64,000 nt of DNA from Malurus cyaneus samueli (taxonomy: Eukaryota > Chordata > Aves > Passeriformes > Maluridae): positions 15,094,438 to 15,158,437 of the forward strand of contig CM019238.1 in NCBI GenBank assembly GCA_009741485.1, written 5' to 3'. Made by a program: the position numbers and the translations under genes. This document shows, one piece after another, positions 1 through 13,845 of this stretch (its first letter is position 1; every line of letters starts with the position of its first letter). The notes under the pieces are model-generated. The model made no database searches, had not been told where the DNA came from, and saw only the letters and a program-made list of their open reading frames with translations.

Positions 1-466
1 TGAGAATTTTCCATAGCATCTTGATACAATTGAATAGAAGACCCATTTAGCCTAATGAGCATTAAGATTAAATCATTTACTCACAGATCAAAGGCGATTT
101 TAATTATGTAAACGAGTTGTTCAGAAACACAAAGTGTTCCATTAAGCTTCACAATTAATACATACAATATTTATGAGTTCAGACTTTTTTCCTTGTTAAA
201 AATTGATTGTTACATCAAAAAAAAAAGTTTCCCTAGATGCACTGATTGAAGGAAAAATATTTTAAGCCATAAAAGTAGGCAGGCATGCAAAAGATTTTAC
301 TGCCTTTTGCTTTTCCTTCTCCTCTTCGTTCCCCCCTTCTCTTTTTTGTTGTTGTTGCTCTCAGCGTCTTGTCACCAGATGTTCATTATGTGTACAAAAT
401 ATTGAGTTCCCATAAGTGAGCACTCACACTGGGCTCCTGAATGGGACTGGTGCAAAAAAATAAAAT

Positions 467-489
467 AAAAAAAAAAAAAAAAAAAAAAA
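467..489. repeat. A23 homopolymer
   Basis: A run of 23 A is preceded by further A-rich sequence. No retroposed gene or SINE body was recognised to its left, so it is listed as a simple repeat. Confidence 0.85.
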
Positions 490-3400
490 TCCACTTCTAA
501 AACATCCCCATTGAAGGTATCAATCCTTTCCATTTCTTAGGATATGGAACAACAATAACCAACACCACGGTGCAGAAAAAAGGTTTGGTTCACTGGTGTG
601 TATCACAAATTATTTTTCATTCTCCTTTTTTTTTTTTTTAAGGAAACAACCTCAGGTAAAATGCAGTATTAAAGGGTCCCATCCTGCTTCCATATCCTGA
701 CAGATATTACAACAATGCTGCACAGGGTGGATTCTTAAATCACCACATTATTTCGAACAGGCAAGATTAAAATAAATGCAAAGAAAACAAATGATGGAAA
801 GAATGCTGATAAAATATGCAAGCTGGATTAGTTATAGAGTAATTTATTTCTCCTAGAAGTTCTACTTAGGAAAGCAAATCAAAAGAATGGAAATTTGCTG
901 ACACTAAGTAATCCTGGAAAACACAGGGACTGGTTGTAGGAAAACTGATGACTGCTTAAGAGGGATGAAAAATCCATTCCAATTCTCAAGGCCAGAGGTT
1001 TGCATTAGGAAAACTTTCAACAAGGTTGGTTTCTAAACTTAAAAACTTCATTAAAAAAAAGATGATAGTAGAATACTTTTACTCAATGTGCTGGGGCAAA
1101 ATTCTACCCTTAGCTGCAGAGTAAACTCTGAGAAATTATACCAGATCACTGCTGCTGATGCATCTGAGAGTACAGACTGCTTTTTGTCAGAGTTAGCAGC
1201 TCAGCTAAGGAGGCAACTCAGGCTCTGACAAATGTGCAAATTGGACCAGAATAGTCACTGATGATTCCATGTTAAGATTTACAAGGAAGAAGCATAAAAT
1301 ATTTAAATATGTTATGAAATCTGTACCATTGTGTCAGTGAAAAATTCCAACACCTTCAACATTCTGTCTTAACAGAGCAGCTGAAGTTTGGATTTTTTTT
1401 TTTTTTCATATATTAGGAACTCATCATACTTTAGCTCTTTCACTCAATATCATGATCTTATGATTGATTTTATTTATTTTAGGTTTGTATGCAACTTGAA
1501 GCTGATGCCAGGGGTATTCTAATTATAATACAGTCAACAGAATGACAGAAATCTTATGTCCTGAAACTCCATAAATAATTCAATGGAATTCAATAGTTTA
1601 TGTTCTTTGCAATCCTTGTACGTCCACAAACTTATGGCCAGCTTTCAGGTGTTTTCCATACATTTCCCTTTCTACTGAAATATAATTGCATCCCAAACCA
1701 GGATCATTTGAATGCTCCTAACGCTCCTGCTTTTGGATGCAGATGGTGGAGAGAAAAAGTTTCATTCACTACTCATCTATTCCCTGCCTATCAAATTAAT
1801 TGTGAACACAAATTATCCCAATCACTTCCATGAAAACTGAGAAATCTGAGTGGTTATATTTCCTTTTGGTTAGGAAAGATTAAGCTCAAAATGCTTTTAG
1901 AAACTTCTCATTATGCATTTTTCTCTCCCTCAGTGCTCTAATTTTCCAGGAAGCTGCCCCTTTCCCCAGCCTGGACACAAATATCCCACAACAGAAAACC
2001 AGGAGAAGGCGAGGGAGGAGATGCTCTGATTTCAGTGGGCAGCACTGCCCATGATGCCTCAGGATTTTAGTTTCTGTATTTTCATGTATCTGTGTTCTTG
2101 TACTTCTCCAGTGCACAGTGCTAACCACTGTTCTCCCATTTTTAGACAAAATTCCTCTCTAGGCCCTGAAACTCAAGGACACCTCACTACTCAGAGCCCC
2201 AAAATATGAAAACAACAGAGGATTGGGGGGAGCAAAATTGGGAGGTTTGACCTGAAGGTGTAGTTAGAGATTTGGGGCTTGATGTGTTAATAAGGTAGAA
2301 CTTATAAAAGGTAAAGATCTCGTGATTTGGTTTCCATTTTGGGTGTAGCCTCATGAGGAGGTTTTGTCTGCCCTGAATGCACCTGCAGGCCTTCATTAAA
2401 TGTCTCTGTTTTTATTCTCCTCATTTTGGTCTCTGTTTCAGGTAAGCCCTGCTTAGGGCATCACCCAGACCCAGATCAGCCATCCCCACCCAGCTCCTGT
2501 GTCACAGACACTGACCAAGCCAAGCCTAAATGGTTAAACACACCAGCCTGGAAAAGAAGGGTGGAACAGTCTGAATTCCCTCAGAAACATTTAAATGATG
2601 AGGATTTGCTGTGTGTGTGTGACAGACAGGAGAGAGGAGCTGACATGGGAAGGGCAGGTGGATGAAACCTTAGTGGGCTCCTCAGGGCTGCCTAATGGAG
2701 CAGGGAACAGGACAAAATGTGCCATCAGTGCTGCCTCATGGGCTGGGAATGCCTCTTCTGCAGTTCAAAACATTCATTGCACCCTGTTCTTCCATTCCAC
2801 AAAGAATTCAGAGCAAGCAGCTTCCTAAGTTTTTATTCCAAAGTTGGTGTGAGGTCTCTTCCTTCTATATATTTGATTAAAATCACCGTCACCACCAATC
2901 TATCTTTCATACCAGTTCCTGATTTCCTGGGAAGGTGGTGAATTTTCAGAGGTACTTTTTAACCCACAGAAATATCCACTGCAAAAATAAATACGAAAAG
3001 AGCGCTGATTGTACACCCACGTCTTTGTCATTTCAACAAAGTTATGTCTTTTCCAAATCAAGAAATCACCTGAAAACTTAAGGCACAAAAGTGTTTCAGA
3101 AATTTCCTATTTTTGATACCTGGAATTTACACATTCCAGCTGAGAGACAGAATGAGGAGGAGATCAGAGCAAGAAATACGGTGGTGGAGCCTCCCTTGCT
3201 GTCACTGCAAGGTTCTCTGCACTGCATTGTTTAGAGCTTTCCCCTGTCCACTCTTAAAGGACTCCAAAAAAGAGCATTCATCACTTTTATTGGAAAATGA
3301 TTCCCTAGTTTAGCAGCTGACAGCAACAAAAAAAAAAGTTTAATTTTTCCTTCGGTTTTAGCCCATTTGTCCAGAAGAAACTGTGCCATTGCAGGTGCTT

Positions 3401-3525
3401 GCTCTTTTAATTTGTGTATATACACTCTCCTTATTTTATCTATCAGTGTTTAGTCTAACCAGACCAAAAATGATGATTGTGATGTATTTATTCCTAGTGC
3501 ATTCTCTAATGCATTTCAATTCTTC

Positions 3526-3565
3526 TTATATACCCATTAAAAATGGTTATATACCCATTAAAAAT
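3526..3565. repeat. 21-bp direct duplication
   Basis: TTATATACCCATTAAAAATG occurs at 3526 and again from 3547 without its last bases. It is a simple local duplication in AT-rich DNA. Confidence 0.85.
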
Positions 3566-4144
3566 TTAAATTTTAAATATTCAGAATAAATATGTGCTCT
3601 AATTCAAAGTGCTTTTATAACAAAGAGCCTATTTAAAAAAAAATATATATATAGCAAAAGTGAAATCCAACTGAGTTTCCATCTGAGTCAAACAGGTCTT
3701 TACTCAAACCTTTTATAACAGTTTGAAGAGGAAAGAAAACCCATTTTACCCACCTAAAGACAAGTTAGACAGGGGGACTGAAAATGAACAGAAATAAAAA
3801 AAGAGCTAAGGCTACCACGTAGTTTTCAAAATCACAACTGCTCAAACAAGAACTGAAAGTGAATGCATTCGTAGCCTGCCAGATTATTGAATTATAAAGT
3901 TTTAGCCCAGTTACTCCTTTCCTGGGATTAGAGAAATAATGATATTTTTGTGTCATTTGCTGCTCCCTAGTGGAGATAAAATATAATTTCAAGGTTAAAA
4001 AGAACAAGAAGATTTAAAAATAAAAAGCCAAAGACCAATTATTTGTGTATTTTGAGCTCTGAGGAGATCTGAGTTTCTAGAAGAGTCTGTGATGCAGTTC
4101 CATGGGCATTTCTGAGGTGCAAAACCACCAAGGTTGAGGGTTTG

Positions 4145-4224
4145 GTCTCTGTGTGGGTCATTCACTAAGAGTTGGACTCAATCCTTGTGGCCCCTTCCAA
4201 GCCAGAATATTCTGTGATTCTGTG
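4145..4224 (+). mobile_element. CR1 LINE 3'-end fragment
   Basis: The segment carries the characteristic CR1 tail: a GTTGGACTCAATCCTTGTGG-like stretch, then CCCCTTCCAAGCCAGAAT, then two copies of the terminal octamer ATTCTGTG (4209-4216 and 4217-4224). CR1 elements end in such octamer repeats instead of poly(A) and are usually 5'-truncated, as here. CR1 is the dominant LINE of birds. The left boundary is approximate because the older part is too diverged to place by eye. Confidence 0.85.
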
Positions 4225-7200
4225 AGATCTCCTACAATAAACCACTGCAGAGGAAGGCAATGCTTTTTTGAATATAAATGTGAAGTTCATAATGAAATTA
4301 GTGGGAGTGATGCTTACGTATCAACCCCCCAAATTTGGCTCCTGCTCTGCTTCAGCTGATGAAATACACTTTGAAACCTAGACATCTAATAACCCTAAAA
4401 GCCTGTAGTGCAAAATGAAAAATCACTGCACGAAAAGAAGAAACTTTTTTGCTTAACCTGCACAACTTTGTGGATGTGAATATTCCTGTGCTAACCTAGA
4501 GCTTTCTGTTTGTTTGTTACTGCTTTTTCCATGAAATTGATTCCCTAATTTCCTTGAGTGCAGAGATGGGCTTGTCTGCTTTCTCTAATCACAGAGGAAA
4601 AAGCAATAAATTATATACGAGCAGAATGCATTTGCAGTATCTTCATGCCCTTGGTCCAGCACGTGCATTTCCAGCTGATTCTCCAATTTAAATCACATCA
4701 GCATGGCCAAGACACCTCATCCTCAAATCTCATCATTTGTGAGGGTTTTGCTTCTGGAGGGGCAACCAAAATGTCTGAGTGCACAGTGTTCACTCCCCAA
4801 TCTCAGATGGACTGGGAGAAACCTCCCAGAGCATCTCCAGATACTCAGGATTTGATTTTGAGCTTTCCAGGATGATGATTCTTCCATCCTAAATGGCACC
4901 TGGACCATCTGATTTTCAGCTGACTCCTAAATCAAATCAAGCAAAATTTTCAGCAGAAAAATGGAGTTGAAAATCTTGGAATTGACATTCAATTCTGCTC
5001 TGAATATTTCTTCTAGGATTCAGGACTTAAATAGGTGTTAGACAGCTGAATTGCAGAGAGCCTGGGGGCTGAGTCACCTTTTGGTCCTGCTCACAGTTAC
5101 CTCAAACATATTCACCATTTCCACCCTTCCAAACTTGCTCTACTGATCAAGAAATTCATCAGAAACCTCTGACAGGCCACGGGTGAACTGTGAACTGTGC
5201 AGTTTAGTCAAGAATTTCTCACTAAGAACAGGAAGGATATGGACAAGAGCAAGCCCATTTTGGATTCTCCATGATTTTTCCCTGGAATTACTCTCAGAAC
5301 AAGTAATAACACATTTAAATTCTTGCAAATTTATAACTTCATCTCATTCCACATTTGTACAAGGCAAGCTGTGACAGTTTCTGTGCAGGTTTGTTCAGAC
5401 ACAACATCTCCAAGTGAAATGCTCTACCTTGGTTATTGGACTCTTCAGCAATTTTCAGAAATTGTTGCCCTGTGCAGTCAAATAGAACTCAATACCTTAT
5501 TTATAGCACACATTTTATTCATTGCTTCGTAGTTGTTTTTTTCATTGGCAGTTTCAGTAATTACTGGAGGGTTGTGCAGAGTAAGTGCAACGAATTAAGC
5601 TTACTGTGAGCACAGATAAGTAGAACTCACTAGAATTCATTGAAATAAAACAAAAATAGTCGTTGTAAAAAACAGGGGAAACGTTAAAAAAATCAGCCTA
5701 TAAAAAGAAAGAAGACAGTTGTGTAAACTTGCTAAAAAAGCCAGCAAAATATTAAATTTATCAGTATTAAAAGTTTTTAAGTATCTTCCACATAAAATTC
5801 TGATTTGAAACAGTAGAAATTGGCTGATTTGCAATGTTAGATCCTCATTTCCCTCCTTGTAGTGAACTTGCTAAATAAATGACAGAGGGCACTAAAATGC
5901 CCTGCAGAAAGCAGAGCACACCTCTTTACCAGAGCAAAGCTTACCTGCACCGAAGCCCTATTGATAATGCTTACATCCCCTATATTATTACCTACTAATA
6001 TAATATTTTTATCATTAATTATTAATTTTCTATGCAGGCCTAATGCTTTCTTAATGTGACTTTTTCAATTTATCAATGCTTCTTCAAAAACAGACACGAC
6101 AGTAACACTGGATTTACTCTCCACTGTCAAAATGACTTTTATTTGCAATATCAGCCCTTCCTACTTTCCCCTCAAACAGTCACTATCATTACAAGTGGCA
6201 GGTGTTTACCCATGTGGGTCCTCCTGATAGCAGAGAAAAAACTCTCATAAACCAGTATTTTGTGGCTGCTAAAGCAATATCAATATCAAGCAGAGAATGA
6301 GAAACAACAGAGTCCATCCTGGCTGAAAGAAGTGTCCAGCATGACCCTGCAGTGTTCTCTTTAATAATGTTATCTGTTCCACTCAAGGCTCAGACAGGAA
6401 CAAAGCAGAAGGTTTTGTTTTCTGCTCCCACCCCCTTTCTGGAGGGCAGAAGAGGTGAATTCCCTGTGCCTTTTGTGTGTCAAAGTTTTTCATGTAGAAT
6501 GCCAGTTCCCTGTATTTTAAATGTCCCGTTCAGAACGCCGCTGTTTCCTGGCTCTGTGGGGGTTTCACAGGATTTTAAAAGATAAAATTCATCTCAAGAT
6601 CAATAATCACAACCTGGGAAGGCCACAAGACAACAAAAGATAATGTTTTTACAGGATGAACTCACATAAGGCTTTAAGTGCTATCATCAACCTCTCAAGA
6701 ATTTCTGCAAATCTGAGAGCTTGGAAAAAACCAAACTTATCAGGAAAAACAAAAACCTCAGGAACTGTTTTTGGAAGTAAAGTGTACCGACTCTGGCTGT
6801 GTGATCACTCAATCTAGATCTCATCTTTGCTGCTTGAACTGCAAGATGAAGATAATATGAAATATGAATATGACAAACCTTGATCTAACCACTAAATAAA
6901 ACAAAGAGATGCACTCAGCACCCAGCACCATTTCCTAATGAAAAATGGAGTTTAAATTTTGGGTTGGGGACATAAATTTTTCCCAATTTTCTATTCCTGA
7001 TCTTGTTGAATTAAACATCAGCAGTTATGCAGGTACAATATATTCAGTATTAATGCTATTTGCACCACAACAAACTGGAAAATTTAAGATCAGCCTACAC
7101 ACCCTGCCTGCACTGAAGAGCATGGCATTACATGTGCAGGAAAGTCAAGGGTAAAGACAAGTTTTTATTGATTTATTCTACAGTTTTAATAATTTTTCTC

Positions 7201-7954
7201 AGGTGTATGCATTTTAATTTAAAATGTAAATTTGTAGCAGTATAGTTGACTGGAATACGGTAGTATTAGCACTGTTAGCAGTGATTTATCTCATATCACC
7301 AAGAGAAAAATCATAAAAAGTAACATTACACAGCAGAAAATTTCTTATTAGTTAAAATCTCCGTAACGTAGCAGACAATTCCCATTGAGGAGTAAAAAAG
7401 GGGTTGTTATATACTGAATATATCTTAGATGATAAACAATTAAAAATTGACAAGACTTCTCTAATGGAATGATAATGGCTGTCAAGGGTAATATGCAACC
7501 AGACAATAAGCAACTGAACTAATAGATCAATAGAAGAAAATATAAGAAAATTTGTGCCCACTTTATCACAGTGTTCCAAGAGGGAATATTCTACACAGAT
7601 CCGCCCTCCACAGTCAAGGGATAAACTAGAATTTTAACAACTCTTCTGCCTCAGAAATTCAAAGTTAAGGAAAGAAATGGAGAAAACAAGTGTTCAACTA
7701 AATAATGAGAATGCAGGAAGTATAAAAATTTGCCTTTGACCTGTTGGGATTGGAAAGTCACCTCTAAAAAACTGGGTTTGTTTTCCTGTTTTCGCTCCTC
7801 ACAAATCCATAAGAAAGGCCAAGACCCGTTCGAACTACAGGGAACCCTGAGATCCTGGGATCACTGAAATCCTTGGTGCCCCACTCAGGAAGCTCAGCCC
7901 CATGCCAGCCCTGGCTGTTAAGCAGCTGCAGCTCTGTTTTATTTATTTTTTTTA
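4225..7954. other. Intergenic, no gene seen
   Basis: Short unrelated frames only. The 105-codon plus-strand frame at 4558-4875 has no recognisable domain and looks like chance. Confidence 0.6.
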
Positions 7955-8225
7955 TTTTAGCGCGTGGCGGGCGGGCGAGCCGCCGTTTGTCACGGTGACG
8001 GCTGAATCCATCATCCCCTACCTGCAGCCATAACACGAGCCCTCTCAAATCAACAAGTCTTTCCTTCGGAGGAACTGAACTGTAAATTGTCCTTGACCAG
8101 TCAGACAAACAAAAACAACCTTCCCTGTTAATCTGCTGAAGACAAACAGCTCGGTGCCTGCCCCGCCACGGAGAGCGATGGCGGTGGCCGTGGGGCTTTG
8201 AGCGTCGCATCCCTCACACGGAGCC
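7955..8225. promoter_or_regulatory. Isolated CpG-rich patch (orphan CpG island candidate)
   Basis: GC content and CpG frequency rise sharply here, with GCGCGTGGCGGGCGGGCGAG near 7961 and clusters near 8160-8210, while flanking kilobases are AT-rich. A short palindrome GTCACGGTGAC lies at about 7988-7998. A minus-strand frame of 148 codons (7764-8210) starts at the CpG-rich end but has no recognisable domain, and much of it lies in ordinary sequence. The patch may be an orphan promoter or enhancer, or a GC-rich transposon remnant. Confidence 0.4.
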
Positions 8226-8321
8226 ACCAAAGCTTGGGGAGGTGTTGGGAAAAAAATGCAATCCGACCTCTAGAAATGTAAATAATCATTTTATTTCTAG
8301 GAATTCTAGGCTGCTTTCAAC

Positions 8322-8400
8322 GGCAATGAGGTTCAATGCTTTCAATGCTTCCAATGGCAATGAGGTTCAATGCTTTCAATGCTTCCAATGGCAATGAGGT
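8322..8400. repeat. 34-bp tandem repeat, about 2.3 copies
   Basis: Copies begin at 8322, 8356 and 8390 with GGCAATGAGGTTCAATGCTT; the third is cut after 11 bp. The first two copies appear identical, which suggests a recent duplication. Confidence 0.9.
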
Positions 8401-10469
8401 GCCCCAGACTGATAAAGTATATTAGGGGAACAAATATAAGTTTTTCTACTGGGTAGAGAGAACTTTCAGTGCCACGGGCATGAGACAGTGATAATCTTAT
8501 GTCAAGCACAGGCAAATCTTTACTCTTGTGCATGATCAGGAGATCAATTTTATAGAATACAGTTACAAGATTAGCTGGGATAATGTGTATGTATCACGAT
8601 TCTGGATTTATAGTTCATATATATATATATAAATTACTGGAAATAGTTTTGATTTAGATTATTTTATGTATTTCTTGCAGCAACAGAGTGCAGACATTTT
8701 CTCTCTCCTCATCACTCTTTGTAACCGACTTTTTAAGGTGTTTTACCAAAAAAAAAGCATTCCTGAAAGGCTCCATTAAAGAAATGCTGACACATTATGT
8801 TACAGTATGTTACAGTATCTTGGGTTCTATCAGTCACATTTCATTACTTTTACATAACATGGCTCTATTGATGCAACCTGATGTGACATGTCACACTGCA
8901 GTGTCAGCGACAAACTTGGGCTGCAAAGTTTTCATCCTCAAAACCACTGCCTTGACAAAACACAGGAGGAATGGATACACTAATTCCTTTATTTATCACC
9001 ACAAATAAATAATTTAAATTATGACTAACGCCACGCCTAAGTGTTAGCAAACAATTCCCTGCCATATTTGTGCCCACTGTGTGCAAAGTGGGCAATTGTT
9101 GGAGTGTTTTACTACTGGCACATCTTTATTCAGAACATCCAGAGGTGTCTGGGTCAACAGCTTCCTATTTATTCAAATTTATATTGACTAGCTTCAGAAG
9201 GCAAAGCTGACAAAATGATTAATTAGACTTTATAACTCATTGGCAGCCTGCAGTTTAATAGAATTAGCAGAGCTTAAGTTCATCTTTAAATACCATGACG
9301 GTTTTCATTTTAAAAACGTCAAATTACATTTTTCAGTTGGAACCAAATACAAGATGACTTATTCCAAACTTATGGGAAACCCAAAAGGTACCGTGCTCAG
9401 TACAGGATTTTTATGACAATTAAAATCTTTAGGGAACTGATTTATCTTTTTCTTTTCCCCACATTAAGCAGCTGCACTCTGTGGATGAGCAGCAAGTTGA
9501 CCAAGTACAAAGGCTTTTATTGTGTTGGCTTGTAGGATTTTTGGGATCTATTAAAAATTACTTAAATTAGACAATTTAAATTATTTAAATTCGACAAAAA
9601 TACTGTCAAATTCTACAAGGTGGAAGTGAAACTGTTACCAAATTAGTAGTAATGATGACATTTTGGTCTTAAAAGTAAAAAGGTCTATCTGGCCTCCAGC
9701 AGGGGACATGACTGTGAGGGGTGTCACACCTGCTTGTTTCATATAGTCCAAAGCACATAACACAATCTCAGTTTTTTAAGAGGAAAGTGTCATTTTTATG
9801 GACTGCAACACAAACCTCACTGCATTTCGGATATTTTGAATTAGAAAAGAAAATAAAATGCTCATGGAGCACCTTTTATGAAGACAGAAATATATCCACA
9901 ACACGTAAACAGGCTTCTAAGAAACTTGGGTCATTATGGGAGCATAAAAATACAAATTTAATGTATAAATATGCTGGAAATTCAGGGAAAGGGTACATAT
10001 ATTCCCATCAGATCTATCTAAAAACTAGATATAAAGCTGTGTATGTCACGAGACTGGAATTATGGTGATTCCATTAATTGACAGGGAATTATTTCCAATG
10101 GAAAATCATATCCAACATTTGGAAAGTGTGACATTGCATTTCTGCAGGGTTTACACTCCCTTCTCAGTGGTGAGTATGAAGGCTCAGTCTAAACACGCAG
10201 AATATTGGGGACAGACCTGGTTTGATGTGCTGACCTAAAGAAAAGCCGAAACCCACAGAGCTGCAGTTTCAGGGGGTGTTTCAGACAATCAACTTTTCTG
10301 CAACATTGATGGAATTCCCTCCTCACTGGGAACTGGGAGGCATTTTCTGCACAGACAGAGTGGAAGCAGAAGGTTGTGATGGCAGGGAGGAAATGGCCAG
10401 GGTCTGTGCCCACCCATGGTTCACATTAGTGACAGTGACACGTGGATAAAGAAAACAGATCCCTGGAGA

Positions 10470-10517
10470 GGAAATGAAATAATGAAATGAAATAAAATGA
10501 AATTAAATGAAATGAAG
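10470..10517. repeat. (GAAAT)n-like microsatellite
   Basis: Irregular GAAAT and AAAAT units fill this stretch. It has no coding content. Confidence 0.85.
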
Positions 10518-11338
10518 CAGAATTTTGCAGGTTGGGTTTTCATCAGGAGCATCACAAGTCAAGAGGGAACAGAGAGATGCAGCACAGGAACAGGCTCTGC
10601 CTGTTAGCAGTGAAATATCTGCGTGTGAATTTTATAGAAAATGCCAGCAGACAGGTGTGATGGTCCTTCAGGAAGAGGTGATTTTCCACTCAGATGCATG
10701 TGCATATTAACTTGTGTAGAGCTGTGCAAATGAAGAAGGCAATCTGTAAGGGGCTTAGAGCAGGAACCCTGAATGAGATTGAAAAGAGCCAATTCAGCAT
10801 ACAGGGGATAAAATGCTGATCATAGACCCATAACGAATAACAATATCCCTCTCATGTTAATTAGCTGCACTTGATAAGGCCATGATAGAGCAGCTTTACA
10901 GCAGTAGAGTAAGGAAAATCAGTATCTCCATAAAGCTTTCAGAATGCTCAAACAAATAAGGATTTTTTAAAAAGCAAACCAAAACAAGAACAATACCAAG
11001 GAGACCCCGATTTGCTGGATCATCATAGAAAGAGGAAAAGCTTCATAAAAAGCAGAAACGGAAATATCAAAGGTACAATTTTGACAGAAACAGCTACATT
11101 TTTTAAAAATACTAATCTAATACTACTCTTAGACTGTTTTATAATCCACTTTTTACTTTCCCAAAGCCCAACAGGGCACGAACAGATTTACCTAGTCTGG
11201 CAAATCGTCACCATTCAAACACTGAACTTGCTCCCTGCTCTTGGATCCTGTTCTTTGCTGTTTGTGCTCTCACATCCAGCCAGGCATCAAAGCACAAAAA
11301 GCTGAGCATTCCTGCTTTCGTGTGAGGCTTAAAAACCC

Positions 11339-11407
11339 TGAATCCATTCTAAATTTCCATTTCAATTCTAAATTTTCATTCTAAATTTCAATCCATTCAG
11401 GATTTCA
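11339..11407. repeat. Imperfect AATTCTAAATTTCCATT repeat cluster
   Basis: Variants of CATTCTAAATTT and TTTCAATTC alternate four to five times. This is low-complexity sequence with no other signal. Confidence 0.6.
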
Positions 11408-13058
11408 ATTGGTGTGGAACAGTTGCCCTGAGGACAGGCATAGCAGGGGACTCTGCTGCCTCTTGGTGTTTTTGGAAAACATTTCCCTGCTGCTGCCTTG
11501 GCAATCCCATGGGATGGCACAGCTCAGTGTTACAGGGAGAGGAAGGGGAAAATACACATGTGGAAAAGCAGGGGAAGAACAAAGGGATAAAACCATCCCA
11601 TAAATAACCCAGCTATCAAATCAGCAAAATGTTTCACCCAATGAGCTCTGTAAAATGTCCAAAACTCTACTAAGCCACACTTTCAGCCTTGATTTTATAG
11701 ATAAAGTCTTCAGCTTGGTTAATTTTGTGAGATACCAGGTTACAAAACAAGCCAAAACGATCTTAAATATCAAGTCCAAATTAAATTTATGTTAGAGAAA
11801 CCTCAAAATTCATAGTGTTAAATGTGAAGCCCATGTTAAATTTCTGAGTGATTGTGTTTGTAGCATTAGGTTGATCAAAAAATAAGAAAGCAATCTTACA
11901 CATTTCCTATTAAAAAACCCAAACCCCCCAAAAAGCAGATCATGCTTTGATTTAGGTTCTTATCATCTGATAGCCTTAACTTCATGGCTATGTAAGAAGA
12001 TGGAAGGAATGATTTATTGTTGACTGTCATTCTTTCTGGAGATGAATAATCTTCTTCCTCAGTATTAAAGTGGCTTTCAGGCAAATCAATCAACCATAGA
12101 TCATGTCATAAGACTGTCTGCTGATGTTAATAAAGCATTTGGTAATAAGGAGCTTTATGTGTTGTATTTATAGACACAGAAATGTTATAATGTCCTCTTT
12201 AAAAAGGGGACAGCTTGCCTGTGGCATTGTTTAAAAATGAAGTTTAACACACAAGTTTCTTTGTTCTCCAGCATATTTTATGGGCAAGAGAGCAACAGTT
12301 TGCCAGAAATGCTGTCTCAAAGAAAGGGATCAAGTGAGGGTGACAAAAGCCAACTGAAGGTGCACACTGAGTAATGGGCATTATGTAGATTAATTATGGT
12401 ATTTCACTTTTATTTAAAATTAGCATTCCTCTATATCCTAATGTTCCTTTATAACCCAAAGATTGCCTTTTAGATTACAAGGAAGAGAGAGATGAATGTG
12501 GAACAGCACATATGTTAAAGCTTACTTTAAACCTGCCTTTTCTTCGTTGTATATATCATAAAATGACAAGATAATGGAATGTCAGGGCTGCAGAACACAC
12601 AACATTGCCCCCTGGAACTCCAGCACAAGCACAGAGTAATTTCCAGGTCAGGTATGCTCAGAAGTGGGTAATTTAAATTATCTATGAATTCTTTCCAGCT
12701 GCTGAAAATTCATTACCTCCATATCTCCAATAATAAGGGGAAAATGACATTTACTGCAGAATTTAAATATTTAGAGGAATGACTGAGTAATGACTTATGG
12801 TCATCAAATACAGTTTTGTAATTGAACAGTGAAGGAGTAAAGAATTAGAAGTACATCAAGAGACTTCTGGGAAACAGAGAAAACGAATTCTTTCTAAATC
12901 CTGAAATTTGGTCTTAAATTGTTTGCACATGCCAAATGTCAAACCCTGCAAGGTGATCTCAATGGTTTGGACACACCAACCTATTATCACTTTTTGAGTA
13001 GAGATTGGCTATTAGGATATAGCTTAAATAAATAGCATTAAAATAAATTATTAAGTAG

Positions 13059-13112
13059 GATTCTTCAGATTTAAAGGATTCCTCAGATTTTAATGATTCC
13101 TCAGAACTTTCT
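13059..13112. repeat. 18-bp tandem repeat, three copies
   Basis: Diverged copies of GATTCCTCAGATTTTAAT start at 13059, 13077 and 13095. The period of 18 produces a repetitive peptide in a minus-strand frame, but there is no gene. Confidence 0.8.
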
Positions 13113-13497
13113 GAGTGACTGGCACAATCAGGTCTAATATTTTCAGAGACAGGGATTTTGGGAGTGAAAAGCCAAAGCCAGGGGCCCTGACACCACAAGT
13201 GGAGATGGATAAGGCACAGCTAAAGCAGCAACCACGCCAGGAAGTTCCTTGTAGCACAAAAAATACAACTTTGAACCCCAGATGGTGGAAAATCAGATAT
13301 TGAAGGATTCAAAAGCTCTTTGCAGGGCCATTGAAATGGGCAAATAAAGTGATCTGGGCAACTCTGAGTTTCATGCTCACAATGAACGAATTTAATTGTT
13401 GGTATTCAGAGATGAAGAGAGTGCAGTGAAGAAACAGGAAGAGATGATGGATCATTGATCAGTTTGATCAGATTTGGAGAAATTATAGAGAAAGCAG

Positions 13498-13580
13498 TCG
13501 TAGAAACACAGAGCTGTTAAGATTGGAAAAGACTTTAAGATCAGCCCAACCACCAACCCCAAGCTCACTGTGTCACATTT
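13498..13580 (-). mobile_element. CR1 LINE 3'-end fragment, old
   Basis: Read on the plus strand, the stretch has the reverse-complement CR1 tail pattern: a GTAGAAACACAGAGCTGTTA-like start, then GATTGGAAAAGACTTTAAGA and CAGCCCAACCACCAACCCC. The element is therefore on the minus strand with its 3' end at the left. It is diverged and truncated, and it lies about 270 bp from the RNase H fossil at 13846-14158. The two need not be related because CR1 encodes no RNase H. Confidence 0.7.
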
Positions 13581-13845
13581 ACTCTGCAGTGCTACAAGTC
13601 CTGAAATTTCCCTTTTTTTAAGACTAATAATAACAACTTGCTTAAAAAATTCACTGCAATAATTGAATTGTAATTCATGTCCTACCCTTGCCCCCATTTT
13701 AAAATTTTATTTTGCTCCCCATTTTCCTTCTAGATCTTGTAGTGGGTTGGGATTGAGTCCTGTGAGGACTTGGTTGAAGCAGCCAGTTCGATTAGTTACC
13801 TGGTTATACTGGGGAGTTATTTCCCACCCTGATGGCACTGAATTA

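Larger units (their letters stand above)
1..4144. other. Intergenic, no gene seen
   Basis: AT-rich sequence with homopolymer runs and short chance reading frames only. It might contain distal 3' untranslated sequence of an upstream gene, but no coding exon of DACH2, the mammalian neighbour, is visible. Confidence 0.6.
8401..13497. other. Intergenic, no gene seen
   Basis: AT-rich sequence with microsatellites at 10470-10517 and 11339-11407, an 8-bp hairpin at 9071-9094 and an 18-bp tandem repeat at 13059-13112. The longest frames (97-115 codons) show no domain. Confidence 0.6.

Noticed and set aside
1..600. Possible 3' untranslated region of DACH2 or another upstream gene
   Set aside because: There is no coding exon or clear transcript end; the idea rests only on mammalian gene order.
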